Of a stretch of 64,000 bases of DNA, positions 35,452-48,195 are shown in pieces; the first letter of the stretch is position 1, and every line of letters starts with the position of its first letter. The translations under genes were made by a program, and so were the position numbers. The stretch is from Nemopilema nomurai. Lineage: Eukaryota > Cnidaria > Scyphozoa > Rhizostomeae > Rhizostomatidae. Under the pieces are notes generated by a model that saw only the letters and a list, made by a program, of their open reading frames with translations, had not been told where the DNA came from and ran no database searches. The stretch covers positions 2,914,001-2,978,000 of the forward strand of contig ML133421.1 in assembly GCA_003864495.1 (NCBI GenBank), given 5' to 3'.

Positions 35452-36330
35452 ATTCATTCATTCATTCCGAGTAGCATCTACGTGATCCGTAGGTCGCTAA
35501 CCATGGCTCTCCAGCAAACCCTATCACTTCACCTCCTTTTCAGCATACCATAATTCTGGATGTTTACCCACTCTTTAATGTCGTCCACCCACGTTCCTCT
35601 TTGTCTTCCCCTGGATCTGTTACCTTCAATGAACCCCTCGATGATGTTACAGAAAACGGTTCCACTTGATCCTCTTGCGACATGACCAAAAAGTGCCGCC
35701 TTCCTTTTTGCAATGATGTTAAGTAGCATAGGAGTCACATTAAGTCTTTTTAAAACGTCTTCATTCCTAACCCTGTCAGTCCATCTAATCTTTAACAAAC
35801 TTCTGTAGCAACACATCTCAAACGCCCGTATTTTGTCTTTCGTCTCCTTCGCAACAGTCCAAGCCTCGCATCCATAGGTAAAAACTGACCATACATATGT
35901 CTTGATTAGATTCAGTTTTGTTTTCCTGTTTTTGTTGCTGTTGAATAATTCTTGATGACGTTGAAATTCGATTTTAGCCATTGCTGTTCTTTTTCTTATT
36001 TCATCAACGCAGCAGCGTCCATCCTCTGTGATTAGAGCTCCCAAGTAACAATAGCTTTTCACTTGTTCTAAAATCGTGTTGTCTGATGTTATTCTTACTA
36101 TTGTTCCTGGTGTTTTTCGATGACCATCACTTCTGTCTTTTTGGCATTTAATTCCATCCCATATATCTTGCATGTATCGTTTAATCTTCTAATCATTAGT
36201 TGGAGATCTTGTTCTGATTCTGCGATGATTATTGTGTCGTCTGCATATATAATATTAGTAATCTTAATTCCATTTACTTTGGTTCCATTTGTATCTTCTA
36301 ATGCTTCTTGGATTCGTTCTTCGCATTACC
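35452..36330 (-). mobile_element. LINE reverse-transcriptase fragment, 5'-truncated and frameshifted
   Basis: On the minus strand, 36327-36120 codes for the end of the RT palm with the catalytic YADDT (36247-36233) and the NAKKTEVMV block. A frameshift near 36118 moves to a second frame (36113-35529) with the LINE thumb/tail: YLGALITEDGRC, TYGCEAWT, RWTDRVRNEDVL, GHVARG, ending WVNIQNYGMLKRR and a stop. After the stop a short tail ends in GAATGAATGAATGAAT, a usual LINE 3' microsatellite. The 5' half, including the endonuclease, is gone. It is dead. The type is that of RTE/CR1-like invertebrate elements; the clade is not settled. Confidence 0.85.
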
Positions 36331-39160
36331 AAAAAATAATAATTAAAGTAATAATAATAACAATAATAAAAATACAGATATTTACAGAGGAATGCTCCAG
36401 TCACAAGAGAGTGCTTTTTATCAGGGTTCCCTAAATTTAAAACTACCTTTCACAACAGGTTTGAGACCAGGGTCTAGACAGCATTGTTTCCAAACATTTG
36501 ATTGGTCAGTGACACTTATCATATATTTTTATTCTCATTACCAGTCTTACAAATCAGGTTCCTTCAGAGTATGCCAGCTTCCCTGCACAGCTTTTTAAAT
36601 ACTAGTTTCCCCTTTTCCACCACTCTCCAGAATTTTGCAAATCGTGTAAGAAAATGTTGAAGCTTTGCTTAAAGTTATAAAATTTGGACAAATTTAACAC
36701 AAACTGCCACGGAATTTCCCAATACCTATAACCAAAAGCTACAAACATCGCAAGTGAAGAATTTTCACCTGACAGTTATTCTTGAATGCGATCTGATTCA
36801 TTGTGATTTTTAATAAAGAAGCTTCAATACGATGAGCCGAAGCCCTCTCAATTCATGTTTTATCGGGTAATTCGATACTTGTTGATCTGCTTCTTCTGTT
36901 ATTGGCTGCGCGCGTGAAATGTTCCATTATCTTTCCGTACTACTTTCACATTTGATCGGCACATTAATACTTACCTTACCTTACCTTACTTTGGCTTACC
37001 TTTATGTTGACCAAATTGGCCTCTTCCTTATCGCTCCCCATTGCACGTGAAGAGGATGCAGAGTCAGAGGTGTTTCAGAGTAAATGCGCGTGAAACTGTT
37101 TCAGAACTGATCATAACTTACTAGACCAACTTAATTAATCATATTAAGAAGTAAAGCACTCTCGTGATTAATTCAATTGAGCAAAGTTCTAGAAACGGAT
37201 TTAATAGCTGTGATTTTGAACAATTGCATTGCAGAAAAGGGGGAAGTTCAACCCCAAGTATAACGACGAGGAAACTGTTTACTACAAAAGAGGAATTCAC
37301 GAAAAACATGTTGCTCTTTGATCGATACATTTAATGCAAAAGTTAATGAGCTGTCTGGTGAGCCATAATGAAAATGGCTTGAACATATATTGGATTAAAC
37401 AGATTAACAGATATATTAGTATAAATATTACTATTATTATATTATATTATTAGTCAGGGGTCGTGAGTTCGAGTCTCGTTCCGGTTGGTTATTTTCCGCA
37501 CTTTCTATGACAGAGTATGCAGAAATCGGAAAAAAACCAAACGCTGACAGAATATATAACCAGATGCGAATCGAAAACACTAGTGGGTGATAAGAAGAGC
37601 GCGTGATTGGTTATATGTTATGACCGGGCAGAGCGGACAACAGAAACAGACGTGTCTCTAGTGCATATTCCAATTCTCTAATGCGAACAATCACGGTTAT
37701 TGATAAACATGTCATCACATGACGAGCACACGCAATACGTCATTAATTAGCATTGCGTAATGACATCATTTAGAAAACTCATGATTCTACAGATGTGCCT
37801 TCGAACACGACATGACATGCACACTTTCAGCAATCTACTCAACATCTAACAACGCGTAATAAGTAGTTGTGGATTAAGTTGAAAACAAACAATAGTGATT
37901 AAGATTGGGAAAAAGTAAATGATTGAGCAGGCAATAGAGGACTAAAGTGAGCAGTAGGTACAAAACTGAAACATGTTGTCACTCTATCTTTATTAATTAC
38001 ACACCTTTCTAGAAGAACCAGCAAATTCATGTCCTGACTGAGTGTTTATAATTTTTGTCAAAAATCTGAGACTGAATTGCTTGCATAGCCCTGCATGTTT
38101 TTGTCACGAAGAACAAACGCATTTCAAAACTAAATTTGAGAGTACCTCGGCGGTCAGTCTCAGCTTGTTCTGTGCATCCCAATTAAATAAACTGGAGGTA
38201 AATATGAAACAAGCTGTTAGATCAATAACTTTATATGGACGCTGTAATCACATCAAACCTATATTTAAACAGTTAAATATTCTAGATTTTGAAAGTTGTT
38301 ATCAACTTTAATGTGGCGAATTAATGCATCAAGTATCAGATGTTGACAACATAAACAAATCAAAACTGTAAACGACAGGAACACCCGCCAGACCTTTGGT
38401 GGTTAATTTACCCAGCCACCAGCAAGAGCTAATTGCAAATCTAATTTTAAACCTATAATGGGGCTTAAAGTCTTGAATGCAACACCTCTTGAAATAAGAC
38501 AAGCACCTTCAAAATATAAATTGTAAATATATGTGATTTATAAACTAGCGTTGAACCTTGACATTTAATCTATAACTCAGCCTTCTTATTAGAAACCTGG
38601 TCTTGGCCCATAATTTTGTAAGATTTATAACCCTGTTATGCAGTTGAGCGAATATTTTTTCTGTCTTCTTTATTTTCTCTTTTTATTCTTCGTTTTCCAC
38701 TACTTCTTAATCTCCTAAATTTCTTTTCTTTATGTTTTTCTTTTAGTTGTTACCTAGGGTTATTGTCCTAAAAATTTGCTTTAATCTGGTTCAATCTGAG
38801 CGTAAACTTCTAAGCAGGGGCTCTTAGCTCGATAGCCCTCTGACTGACTGACTGACTGGTTGATTGATTAATTGACTGGTTGATTGGTTGGTTGGCTTTT
38901 AATTTGTTCTTAACTTTTGACCAATTTGTGGCTCGTGTCCTTATAAAAATTTTCTTACAAAATGAGCGTATAAAATTCATTTTGCCATAATATTTTGGTT
39001 TATCTTTACTCACAGAGTTGACGATGTTTATAGTTTCAAAAGAATCGATAGTTGTCGGAATGGAAAAAGCACACACGGCTCCTAGACAACAACAGCAACA
39101 CAAATAGCTTCGAGAACAACAGCAACAACAATATTGTCCTGTCATGTTCATTGAAAAGAA
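36331..39160. other. Intergenic region upstream of HPF1 with minor repeats
   Basis: Contains (TTACC)n near 36970-36990, an A+T-rich run at 36335-36375 and, near 37460, TGAGTTCGAGTCTC, which resembles an RNA polymerase III B box and may be a tRNA-derived SINE scrap. No protein-coding exon was recognised. The last about 100 bp should hold the HPF1 5' UTR and promoter. Confidence 0.4.
38836..38897. repeat. Tetranucleotide microsatellite (TGAC/TGAT)n
   Basis: Runs of CTGA/TTGA/TTGG variants. The minus strand reads as a false Gln/Ser/Asn-rich peptide that inflates a 183-codon open frame. Confidence 0.85.
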
Positions 39161-42100
39161 ATGGCGGGAAAGTCCAAAAGAAAATCTAGCGCAAAAGGAG
39201 CTCGAGGACAGGTTTGTCATTCTAAATGCATGCCTTTTAGGTAGTCCAAACACATACTTATAATGTGCTCCTTGATGACACCTAGATCTAGATATCTCTA
39301 AAACACCAAGGGCGCCTGCACGATAAGAGAGGGGAGGAGAGTCGCTGGTGTCTGTATACATATATATATATATTTTTTTCTATACTCTTACATCCTTAAT
39401 TTTTTACTCTTACTGTTATAGACTACTTCAAACTGAAATGGAAATTATAGTCTTGAGTTTAAATACGTCACTGGGACATATGACTCGATAGCTCCTAGCG
39501 AGTTTTTCTCATGTGTCCTTCAGCATAACAAACTACTTTATCTGATGTAATAAATTAATTAAATTTTTGAAAATGCTAACTTTTGTATTCTAAATTTTAA
39601 TTCTTGGTATATTGTAATTAACATTTGTTTTTGCTGATAAAGATTTTGAGTTTGTCAGCTCTTTGTAATTCCAGGCATGCCTTATGATAAGGAATCACGC
39701 GGTGTGGTAATATCGAGAGGAAGGACCAGGACACTGCTAAGTTTAAGCTTCTCAATGTCCTAAAACTACCTTCGGGAGCTAGATAGAAGCAAGCAAACAA
39801 ACATTGATTCGTTCTTTTGAACAAACTTTCAATCAGAAAATGTTTCAACACAGGTAGAAACAACGCAGGTTGAAACAACACACATTACTGCTCTCCTCTT
39901 CTACGAAATCTCAACAACATTATACTCTCCTGAAACTGCAAAAACAATGTGCTCGTGTCATATATTCTGTCGACGAAAGATCAAATAGCAAACCTCACTT
40001 AACTGGCTACCAATTCACCAAAGAATTGAACTAAACACTTCCTTGATTATGCATGGGATCAATGATATGGTATCAAACTACCTATCCAAAGTAGCAACAA
40101 ATGCATCAGATATACACAGCCACCTTGAACGCTCCTCTGCCAATGGATGCCTCTTCAGACCCAGGGGAGCAGGAACTGTGTACACTAAATCATTTAAATT
40201 TTATGGGGCACAAATTTGGAATTCCCTACCTAAAGATTTAAGGAATGTGTCATCTCACTCCCAGTTTAAAACTAGATGATGATATAAAACTTGCAAACTA
40301 AATTCTATTTTTTGGACAAATTCAAGAACTGCAATGTCTGCACACTGTCCGATCTTGACCCAATGCAGGGGTGAACATTTTTTCTTTCTTTCTGGGACCG
40401 CAGTTCAGAAAGCAAATATTTTCTGCACTGTAAACAAGTGGCACAGAAAAGAGCCATTTAAAGTTGCGTCTTTTGAACATTCAGAAGTATAGTGATTCAA
40501 CCAATTAGGAAATAGACATAATCATATCACATCTTCTTTGAAGAATAAAACAACTTGCACTAACATTTCAACCATCAATAGCTGTATGACAATTGATAGC
40601 TTTGTTCTGAATGAATTTCTATAGTTTGATATCACATAGTTTGCTCTGTTTTCTATCTATTCAATCATAGATTCAGTTAAGGGTTTCCCTGTCTTACATG
40701 GTGCTATTTCTTAACTATCTTATGTTATTGTAAATAGCGGTTTGCTCTATAAAATGTTGTTAAACCTGGTCAAAGGTTGTTGCCTACTGCAGGTCTTTAA
40801 CAAAAGAGCTAATTATCTAGTAAAATAAAACTGAAACAATTTGATTCTGTAATTTCTAAATCCTTAATCTGTCATATATAAGTTCTCTCTATGAACTTGG
40901 TATGGTTGCTTAATCATTGCTGACTGAATTACTGATTCTATTTCTTTCATATCTTTCTTTCTGCTTTTGTTCATTCTTTTTGTCTGAAATTTTAGTACCT
41001 TTCTTTATAAATTCTGATTTCTGCTTTTTTTATTTCTTGGAGCCAAAATATTTTCTGGGATATATATCAAAATATTCTCTAGTCTGATACTTTTTCCACC
41101 CCATGGACTTACAATTGACTTAGGGCAAGGATATGCCTTTCCAAAATATCAAATCAAAGTACTGTAATATGAGATAACTCCAAGGCCATTCTATGGTAAT
41201 CTAAAGGGTGTGGCCTGAGTTTTCCTGTAGAGTGCCCCCACACCCCCTTCTTTTAACTTTACAATTTTTTCAGATTTAATCAAGCAAACCTTAAAAGCTA
41301 TGCCTCATATTTTGTTCAATGTGCTTATATGCTAGAGCTTTTCAAATCAAGGTGGGTTTATAGAGAAACCCAATCTAGGCAAAAAATGCCAGGGGCAGCT
41401 GGGATAGTTTCAAAATTTCTGTTAGAAATATTCATGAGAGTCAAGAGTGTGGTCATCAAAAAATTTTCAACCACACTCTTCAGTGGATAGGAAAATGTAC
41501 TGTCTTTTAAAAAAATGACTTAAAATTTCATTAAACCTCTCATATTCAAGCAAAAGTGTTGTGAAGATGGCAAAATGATAGAAAAGAGCAATTTATTTTA
41601 GACTTTTTAGTGCCTATATGCAAGAAGACAATGACAAAGTTTTTGTGCACCTTGATTATCACTGAATCATTAACCAAGGTAATTTGTGGCTTTGTTTAAT
41701 ATAATGCCTAGCAAAAGGGTTGTTTTGAGCCAACAGAAGAATGTAAGCCAGTTTGGTTACTTTGCCACAGGTTTCAAAGAAGCCCAAGATAATTAGAAAT
41801 GAAGAGGAAGAACAATGCTCAAAGAAGACCAGTAAGTGATCCTACATGTTCAGGGGAATTTCTGTATTCTTGTCCTTACTTATTTTGGTAGACTTACCTG
41901 ATGCTGGCTCATGGACTCCATAGATTTTGGGAAACTTTAACACAAAATTAAAACCATTTTTCGAATTTTATGACAGCTTTTTTTCTTTTGCTTGGTCTCA
42001 CTCCATGATCTGCAACCTATGTTGTAAATGAAAAGGTGGAGCTGGGTACATTTTCCTCCTTAGTAAAGGAGAGTATTATTGGGTGAAGGTTTTAAATTGG

Positions 42101-45100
42101 GCAGCAGGCATCTTTTGTGATTTCAGGGATTGGTAGAGATCAGGTCTTGCATAAATAGGTTAAGATATTTATATTTGAAAGTGACTGTGTTAAGCTCCTG
42201 TACACCCTCAAGTGTATCTTAACCAATGTGTCTTTTTTCATTACCAACTTGTGAGCTGAATTATTTTTAACATAAATATATCAAGCTGCTTGTATCTTCT
42301 AGAATGACTAGTTTCTAAGATTGTGTTTAATTTGCTTGTATTTTTGTCATGTCTCTTGGGGATCAGGCTATTTCCTGTAACCTTTGAAAAATTTATTTAG
42401 ATCAAACTTGGTAAAGTTGCTTTTCCTCAAGAATGCTCTCAAAAACTTGCATTTTACCCTTGTATGTTAATCATGCTAATCGGACCAAGCATCTTTGGGC
42501 CTCTTTTAGTTGCTTCAAAGCATTTATTTTTTTAAAGGTTGTGAAACAAGGGAGAAATTTCATGAATATTTAAAGAAGGTATTGAGGCTGGAAATGCCAG
42601 ATGACTTTTATGAATTCTACGAATTTTGCAAAAGTATTGGATCATCAAATGTCCATGGTAGGGTTTGGTAGTAATCTTGCTGTAAAATGTAACCCTTGTA
42701 AGTCTTTTTCATAATGAAACATTCCTCATTTTGTATAAGGCAGTAAGCCTAAATGTCTCAAAGTCTGAGCCGGGTCAGTTTTTTCACAATCAGCTTTCTA
42801 TGAGTTTTCCCAAACCCTAGAACAACAGTTGGCAGCCTGATGGACTAAAAGTTATTTTCACTTTTCATTTTGACACATCTATGTACAGAAGTTCTGTTTT
42901 GATATTTTAAAAATTGTTGTGATGGCAACTTTAGAATAACTAATGCTTTGAGCTTGCTCAAGTCATTACGATAATTTCATACGCAAGGAATTTTCCAGGT
43001 CACTAGTGCTCAGACCATGAACGAAGTGTGTCCTGCACCCTTGAAGAAGCAGAATGTCAAAAAATTACACCAATTGTCCACCCATTAAGGTCATGTACAA
43101 AAATTAAATCATGGAAGTGTACTTTTTAAAGTTGAACAAGACACATCATTGAAACTTGGTATTCACGATAACATTTCGATGGAAGGGCACCCTTCAGCTT
43201 TGTAACCTTTTTCTGCTAGTTTGCTGTTACCCCTTCATTGCATGACATCTGTCACTTTGCTCGGCTTCTGTCACTTTGCATGACTTCTGTGATTTTGGAT
43301 GACCTCTTTCGTTTTGCATGACTTCTGCTGTCATTTCGCATGTCATTTCATTTCGCCTGTCTCGTTTTCGAGCTGTTTACCTTATTCCTTTCATTCCATT
43401 GCTTTTGTCACGTGTTTTATCATTACCATTCGCTTCGTGGAGAGAATTGCATTACTTTGTCGTAAAGCTGAGAGGCTGCTTGGAAATAGTACCACCCCTG
43501 TTCTTTGTTGTAGATGCGTTGCTGGAAGGATTTGGTCTACTGCTTTGTGGACCTTTCGATCTCATACAGGAACACAAGTCATCAGAAGTTAGCAGCGACA
43601 GAGATATTTCATCCACGGATTGCGTCAGAAATCATCTTCACTCGCGGTACTACTATGACCCACCAGAGGTGATGACAGTCATCAGGGAATCGTCTCACAA
43701 GTCGGGACTCCATTTTGGATACTTCAGGTAATTGTTCTGCTTCTTATACTAGGCAAGCTGCTTCACATGCTTCTCTTCAGTCAGTGCCTCGTGAAACAAG
43801 CCCGGTTCACTTGCGAATCGTTCTAAACTAATAGGCCATACTAAATAACACTTTCTATTGTCTTTTTGTAGGGACAGCCCCGACGAGCTCCCGTCCCTTG
43901 TTGTTTCAAATAAAGCCGAGGATGGGTGCGTTTTTACTCAATGTGGTGACAACATGTTCGCAGCTGTTAGGTATGGAGCAAAATAACGCATCTTTATTTT
44001 AGATTGGGCTTGCAACCCTAGTCAGGACTCCTATTGAAAAATGAATTTATTGAAATTAAATACTTCCATAGAGATGAATATCAAATATGTGGATTCATCC
44101 GAAAACGTGATGAAGACCATCAAAGTAACAAAATCTTACTAACCGTATTCTCTCTGCAAACGGAATTGAACATTGCGCTGGAGAAGAATTCGAAAAGGTT
44201 TTACTTTTTGAATCGCTAAATAATCTGAAACCAAGTCAGGTAGGTGGCGAAAGAAGAGAGGCGTTTTTGGCCACTGTTAAGCTGATATAACAATTTTATG
44301 TGGACGAAGCATTCGATGCACTATTGCAGTGTCCCTCGCAGCAATGGTTTGAGCATGGTTTCTTTTCCCCGAGAAATGGGGCACACACCCTGCCCCCTGC
44401 CTCTCTGTAAGAGGATTGTGCCGCCCTCTTTTACTTTTGGTAAACTGTAAACCGCTCGCTTTGACTGATTTTTTATACAAAAAGACGAGGCATAACGGAT
44501 GAAAGCGAGTATGGCTGGGAATGGCTCGGGTTCCAAGTTGAAAACTTTTCGTGTTCGCCTTATGTGCAAAAAGTTTTCTATGGTTTTGCTTTTTAGCGGC
44601 TACGCCGAGAGTTTGCTGAAGAGTACAAAAGACAAATCCAAGAGGAAGGTGATTGAAGGCCTTCTTGGGAGCTTGAAAACATTTGCTGAAAATTGCAAGC
44701 AGCCCCTTGAGTCAGTTACAATGAAAATGCAGAAACGAAATAAGAAGGTGGTAACGAAGACGTTTCATAAATTAGGCCTGGTCGTGCCTCTTGATAGTAA
44801 TGGCGTCGGCTACCGGCCACTGCACCTCACTGACAGTAAGTTTGTCACGTCACTTTTATTTGGTCACCACTACCTGAATCATAACCTTTTGAAGAAATAT
44901 TTCTACTACAAACAGACTGTGTAAACCTCTACTCCGTTAATTTCATACTTAGACTCGTTAACTAGGTAATAAAAGTTTATGGCTGGCAAAGTTTAGGCAG
45001 TGGTGTAACCCGAAAGGCATGTTCACAGTATTCAGGAACTGACAGTGTTCAAGGAATCGGCATGTTATGCTGTATGATGCAAAAAACATGGCGCTGTGTG

Positions 45101-45701
45101 AGACGTGTCCGTAGACTCCCAAAGGATATTTTTTCCAGTGATGGAACCTTCGCTCTCCTTTAAAGTTCTTTCAAATTGTATCATGACTTTAATGGTACCA
45201 TGCCTGCCAAAAGTCCCTGGTGCACCTCAGTGCTTTGTCCCGGGTTCTCGATTCGCAATTGCTTATTTCAAACTTTCATCTTTGTTAGGGATACAACCTT
45301 GTTATTTCTTATCATTATTTATTTTTCCATTTGTCTTTCACTACCTTCGATTAAAAGATGCCCTCAAGAAGGTCTTGAGAAAGATCTGTGAAGCCAAAAA
45401 TGAAGAAGAGAAGAATAAGTTATACGACGACCTCCACGAGCTCATTACGTTTGTTCAATTTGCGAATGACGAATGTGATTACGGAATGGGGCTCGAGCTT
45501 GGCACCGATTTGTTCTGTTCTGGGGAGGAGATCTTCACAAAGCCGATATTGCAGCTGCTTCCTCTTGCGTACTCTCTTCTTGGGAGAAGTCTGTATGGCG
45601 AAATAATTGAGCAGCATATGCAGAGTAGAGAAAAGCCTTTCATTGAGAAAGCGAAGAATGAAGATCGGAACGCGGACGATAACTCAGGTCAACCAAGCTG
45701 A
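39161..45701 (+). CDS. HPF1: HPF1, histone PARylation factor 1
   Basis: Exons: 39161-39211, 41771-41831, 42538-42657, 43514-43727, 43872-43970, 44597-44835, 45358-45701. Phases join to 375 residues (human 346). The start follows CATTGAAAAGAA and gives a Lys/Ser-rich, disordered head (MAGKSKRKSSAKGARGQ). Family blocks: MPDDFYEFYEFCKSIG, RYYYDPPEVMTVI, LHFGYFRDSPDELP, CGDNMFAAV, KKVVTKTFHKLGLVVP, TFVQFANDECDYGMGLELG, QLLPLAYSLLGRSLYGEIIE. In animals HPF1 binds PARP1/PARP2 and completes their active site, switching modification to serine. The residues used are present: Glu300 and Asp299 (human Glu284, Asp283) and Tyr254-Arg255 (human 238-239). The protein is therefore probably active in nuclear DNA-damage ADP-ribosylation. 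Intron 1 (2.6 kb) holds a LINE remnant. Confidence 0.95.
39890..40279 (+). mobile_element. LINE 3'-end remnant in HPF1 intron 1
   Basis: The frame 40043-40279 (HGINDMVSNYLSKV, GAGTVYTKSFKFYGAQIWNS then LPKDLR) matches the C-terminal tail common to many L2/CR1-like reverse-transcriptase proteins. Upstream pieces of the same tail (LQKQCARVIYSVDERSN, then WLPIHQRIELN) are separated by at least one frameshift. No catalytic domain is left. Confidence 0.75.
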
Positions 45702-46281
45702 AGGCCGTGTAGCCGGAAGAGATCATGCGTTGGAAATGAAGAGTAGAATGAGCAGCCTGAAACAGTCACCTTCGCAGCAGGCACGTCGAACTAAAAACCC
45801 ATTGTTGAAGCGAGTAGATTCTTCTTTCAATTTGCCTCTACATCTTTTATAACGATTAGTTGAAGTCAGTGGTCTTGTCGCTTCCTCTAGATGGATCTTT
45901 CGATGTGTCTTACTTCATAAGGTGTTGAAAATGATGTCAGTGGACTTCCTCCCTAAGTAAAGTGACAGTACAATGACCTATTTAAGAACATGCACTTGTT
46001 CATTGAGAACAAAGCCTCATTGAGACGCGTTCACGCTGCACTACCAGGCTTTCCTATCTGCCGAACTTAGGTTTGTTATGGATTTACCCAGGTATAAGCA
46101 GTGACGGGGCATCCTTTGCTCGCCTTCAGTTGCTTTTACAAAGCTGTACCTGCTTTTACCGAGTGTTTGGTTAACCATTTCGAAAATGTACTGCCAAATT
46201 TGCGGTAAATGACGCCGAAGATATAATCTCGGATTGCGTTAGAAGAAACCTCCATGTTTGTTTTCTTACAGTTATAAATTA

Positions 46282-46302
46282 AATAAATATTAGAAAATAA
46301 AA
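46282..46302 (+). promoter_or_regulatory. Possible poly(A) signals of HPF1
   Basis: Two AATAAA hexamers (46282-46287 and 46297-46302), about 590 bp past the HPF1 stop. They would give a moderate 3' UTR that ends before the convergent gene at 46444. Confidence 0.4.
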
Positions 46303-46443
46303 TATTAACTCTTCGATGCGATCGTCTCTAGCACGCATTGCAAGAGACACCCAAATCATGAAGTGATGTCCTGCCCTCAAAGTTCTTGGACGGACAAATC
46401 TGAATAGACTTTTCATATGTTCTGGGTTAATTTTGGAAGTAAT

Positions 46444-47762
46444 TTAATCGCTTGCTGCAAAAGCAGAGCAGCTTTCGTCACGGGTTGGATACGCGTTGGT
46501 CAGAAGCGGCGCCGTGAAACTTTCGGTCCCCTTTCCGTCTATTGGCCTGTAGACGATTGTGGCAATGACATCGGTTGATCTTGGCTCAAGTGGAAACGAC
46601 GATTGATATATCAAGCAAGTGGCTGAGATTGTGGTCGAGTCATGATTTTCTCGCCTTGTCACCTCAAGGGAGTCCTCTTCCACATGTTCTACTCAACAAA
46701 GACAGAAGCGCCTGTAGCCAAGTTTCGTGCTCATAAAACGAACAAATGCCCACGTGATGATGTCTCAATTCGCCTTCAACCGAACGTCTGAAGATTACTC
46801 TGAAGTTTCTCCGCTTGTTTGATCCCTGTTTCTGGGCCCAATGTCATTATGGTTTTCCATTAACTAAAACAGCATTCTTGATTTACCAAGTGCCACGCCC
46901 CTCAAGCAGCCGAGGCGCATCGCCGCTTCATTCATTTGCGACCCATTGAGGCCGTTGACTGTCTGGGCCTTGAGAACTGAAACAGTTCTGCAACCGAAAA
47001 TGTCGCGTGCGGGGAACCTTTCGCAGGCGTGGCAAAACCCATTTTAGCCTGGTGGGTAGGATGTTAGTTTATATTTGAAAGAGACAAAGAAGAAATGAGC
47101 TGATTGATAACAGGGAATCCAGACACTGAAATTCCTTTCGTTCTATTTACTTTGGATATTGCTTCATTAGGCAGGCCCGTCGGAACCGCAGGGGTGGTTG
47201 GGGGGCTTGGGGGGCTGAAGACCCTGATAGTAGTTTGTCGTGCATTCTTTCTCTAGTCTACATGCAGAATTTATGCTGTTGTGATTAGTCCCCTGCCGTT
47301 TTCAGCTAAAACGCTCTCGAAATCTCCATGGTTCTATTTATACAGCACACTACTCCCGTTTTGAATTTTTGGGCGTTGTAATTGTAAAGCACTCGCTGCA
47401 TTATTTTCTTTGGCGAGGCCGAGCTGGCCTTAGTGTGAAGAAGCCACGTAGGTACGACGGAGATACGGCGGAGCACCGAAGAAACTGAGGAGAAGCGGAG
47501 ATACGGAGGAGATACGGTGGAGCACCGGAGAAACTGAGGAGAAGCGGAGATACGGAGGAGATACGGTGGAGATACGGAGGAGATACGGTGGAGATACGGA
47601 GGAGCACCGGAGAAACTGAGGAGATACGGAGGAGATACGGTGGAGATACGGAGGAGATATCGAAATGAGCCGGAGATGCGGGGAGAAGCGAAGATACTTT
47701 CATTCTGATCAGGCGAATCATGTCTGCTTTGGTTGTCCAAGATGGGTGTTCTCGACAAGGCG
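46444..47762 (-). CDS. Unrecognised gene, three C-terminal exons
   Basis: Minus-strand exons in order: 47762-47698, 46976-46887, 46688-46444 (stop at 46444). Phases agree (2+63, then 2+87+1, then 2+243). The first exon has a very pyrimidine-rich acceptor. Peptide landmarks: RTPILDNQSRHDSPDQNE, then LKAQTVNGLNGSQMNEAAMR, LGCLRGVALEHVEEDSLEVT, and the tail FPLEPRSTDVIATIVYRPI ... AFAASD. An alternative acceptor for the middle exon (46987) would need another upstream phase. I recognise no domain, signal peptide or membrane helix. Upstream exons are missing; the open frames at 47948-48195 and 49494-49721 are possible parts. It is convergent with HPF1. Confidence 0.45.
47450..47692. repeat. 11-bp minisatellite with higher-order units
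   Basis: Units of GAGATACGG(A/T)G, broken periodically by CACCGGAGAAACTGAGGAGA-type segments. It lies in the intron right after the donor of exon 47762-47698. Open frames through it (repeating ISTVSPPYL on the minus strand) are by-products, since three 11-bp units make 33 bp. Confidence 0.85.
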
Positions 47763-47947
47763 CTGGTAAACTGGGATATGGGGTGAATACTACAAAAAGA
47801 CATGCAAAGACCCTGTCCCAAAAGCCCACTCCCCCAATGCCTGCCTTTAGCAAATAGCTAGCCAGTGAATATTCTCATTTCTAAGCTGTATGCCGGGGGT
47901 GAAGGCGTTCAGTTTATCAGAACGGAAGGAAAGGTTTCTGATTAAAC

Positions 47948-48195
47948 TGCCAGGACCCGGCTTGAAATCGTCTTGACTACCATCATGCATTGCACATCGA
48001 GATAACGCGTATTGTGAAAGGTTTGAAGTAAAATGTCTGCTTTCATCAGCCCTCTGGAAAAATGGCTCAGACTGGCTTCGTTAATCTCAGCCGTGACTGA
48101 AAAGACACGGTGTAACTTTTCCTGTCTCCACAAAATCGGATCTTTCCCTCTTGTGTGGAATGGTAGTGAAACACCGAAAAGTCCACCATTGCCCT
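47948..48195 (-). CDS. Open frame, possible exon of the unrecognised minus-strand gene
   Basis: A continuous minus-strand frame between a plausible acceptor (TCGGATAATCCAG) and a weak donor (GCA|GTTTAA). Peptide landmarks are GNGGLFGVSLPFHTRGKDPI, HRVFSVTAEINEASLSHFSR and RYLDVQCMMVVKT. Its ending phase does not fit the next exon found (47762), so at least one exon would be missing between them. No family recognised. Confidence 0.25.

Noticed and set aside
37440..37520. tRNA gene
   Set aside because: A B-box-like word (GTTCGAGTC) is present, but there is no convincing A box, acceptor stem or cloverleaf; at most a SINE scrap.
38810..39361. 183-codon minus-strand frame over the HPF1 start
   Set aside because: It runs through a tetranucleotide microsatellite and is antisense to HPF1 exon 1; its composition (Cys and Ser/Gln runs) is that of simple repeats.
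43318..43731. 137-codon plus-strand frame read as one protein
   Set aside because: Only its second half (from 43514) is HPF1 exon 4; the first half is intron read in the same frame.
45105..45357. N-terminal extension of the last HPF1 exon frame
   Set aside because: The family alignment and the TTAAAAG acceptor place the exon start at 45358; the upstream part is intron.
47306..47853. 150-171-codon minus-strand frames rich in SPPYL repeats
   Set aside because: They are translations of the 11-bp minisatellite; only 47698-47762 behaves like an exon.
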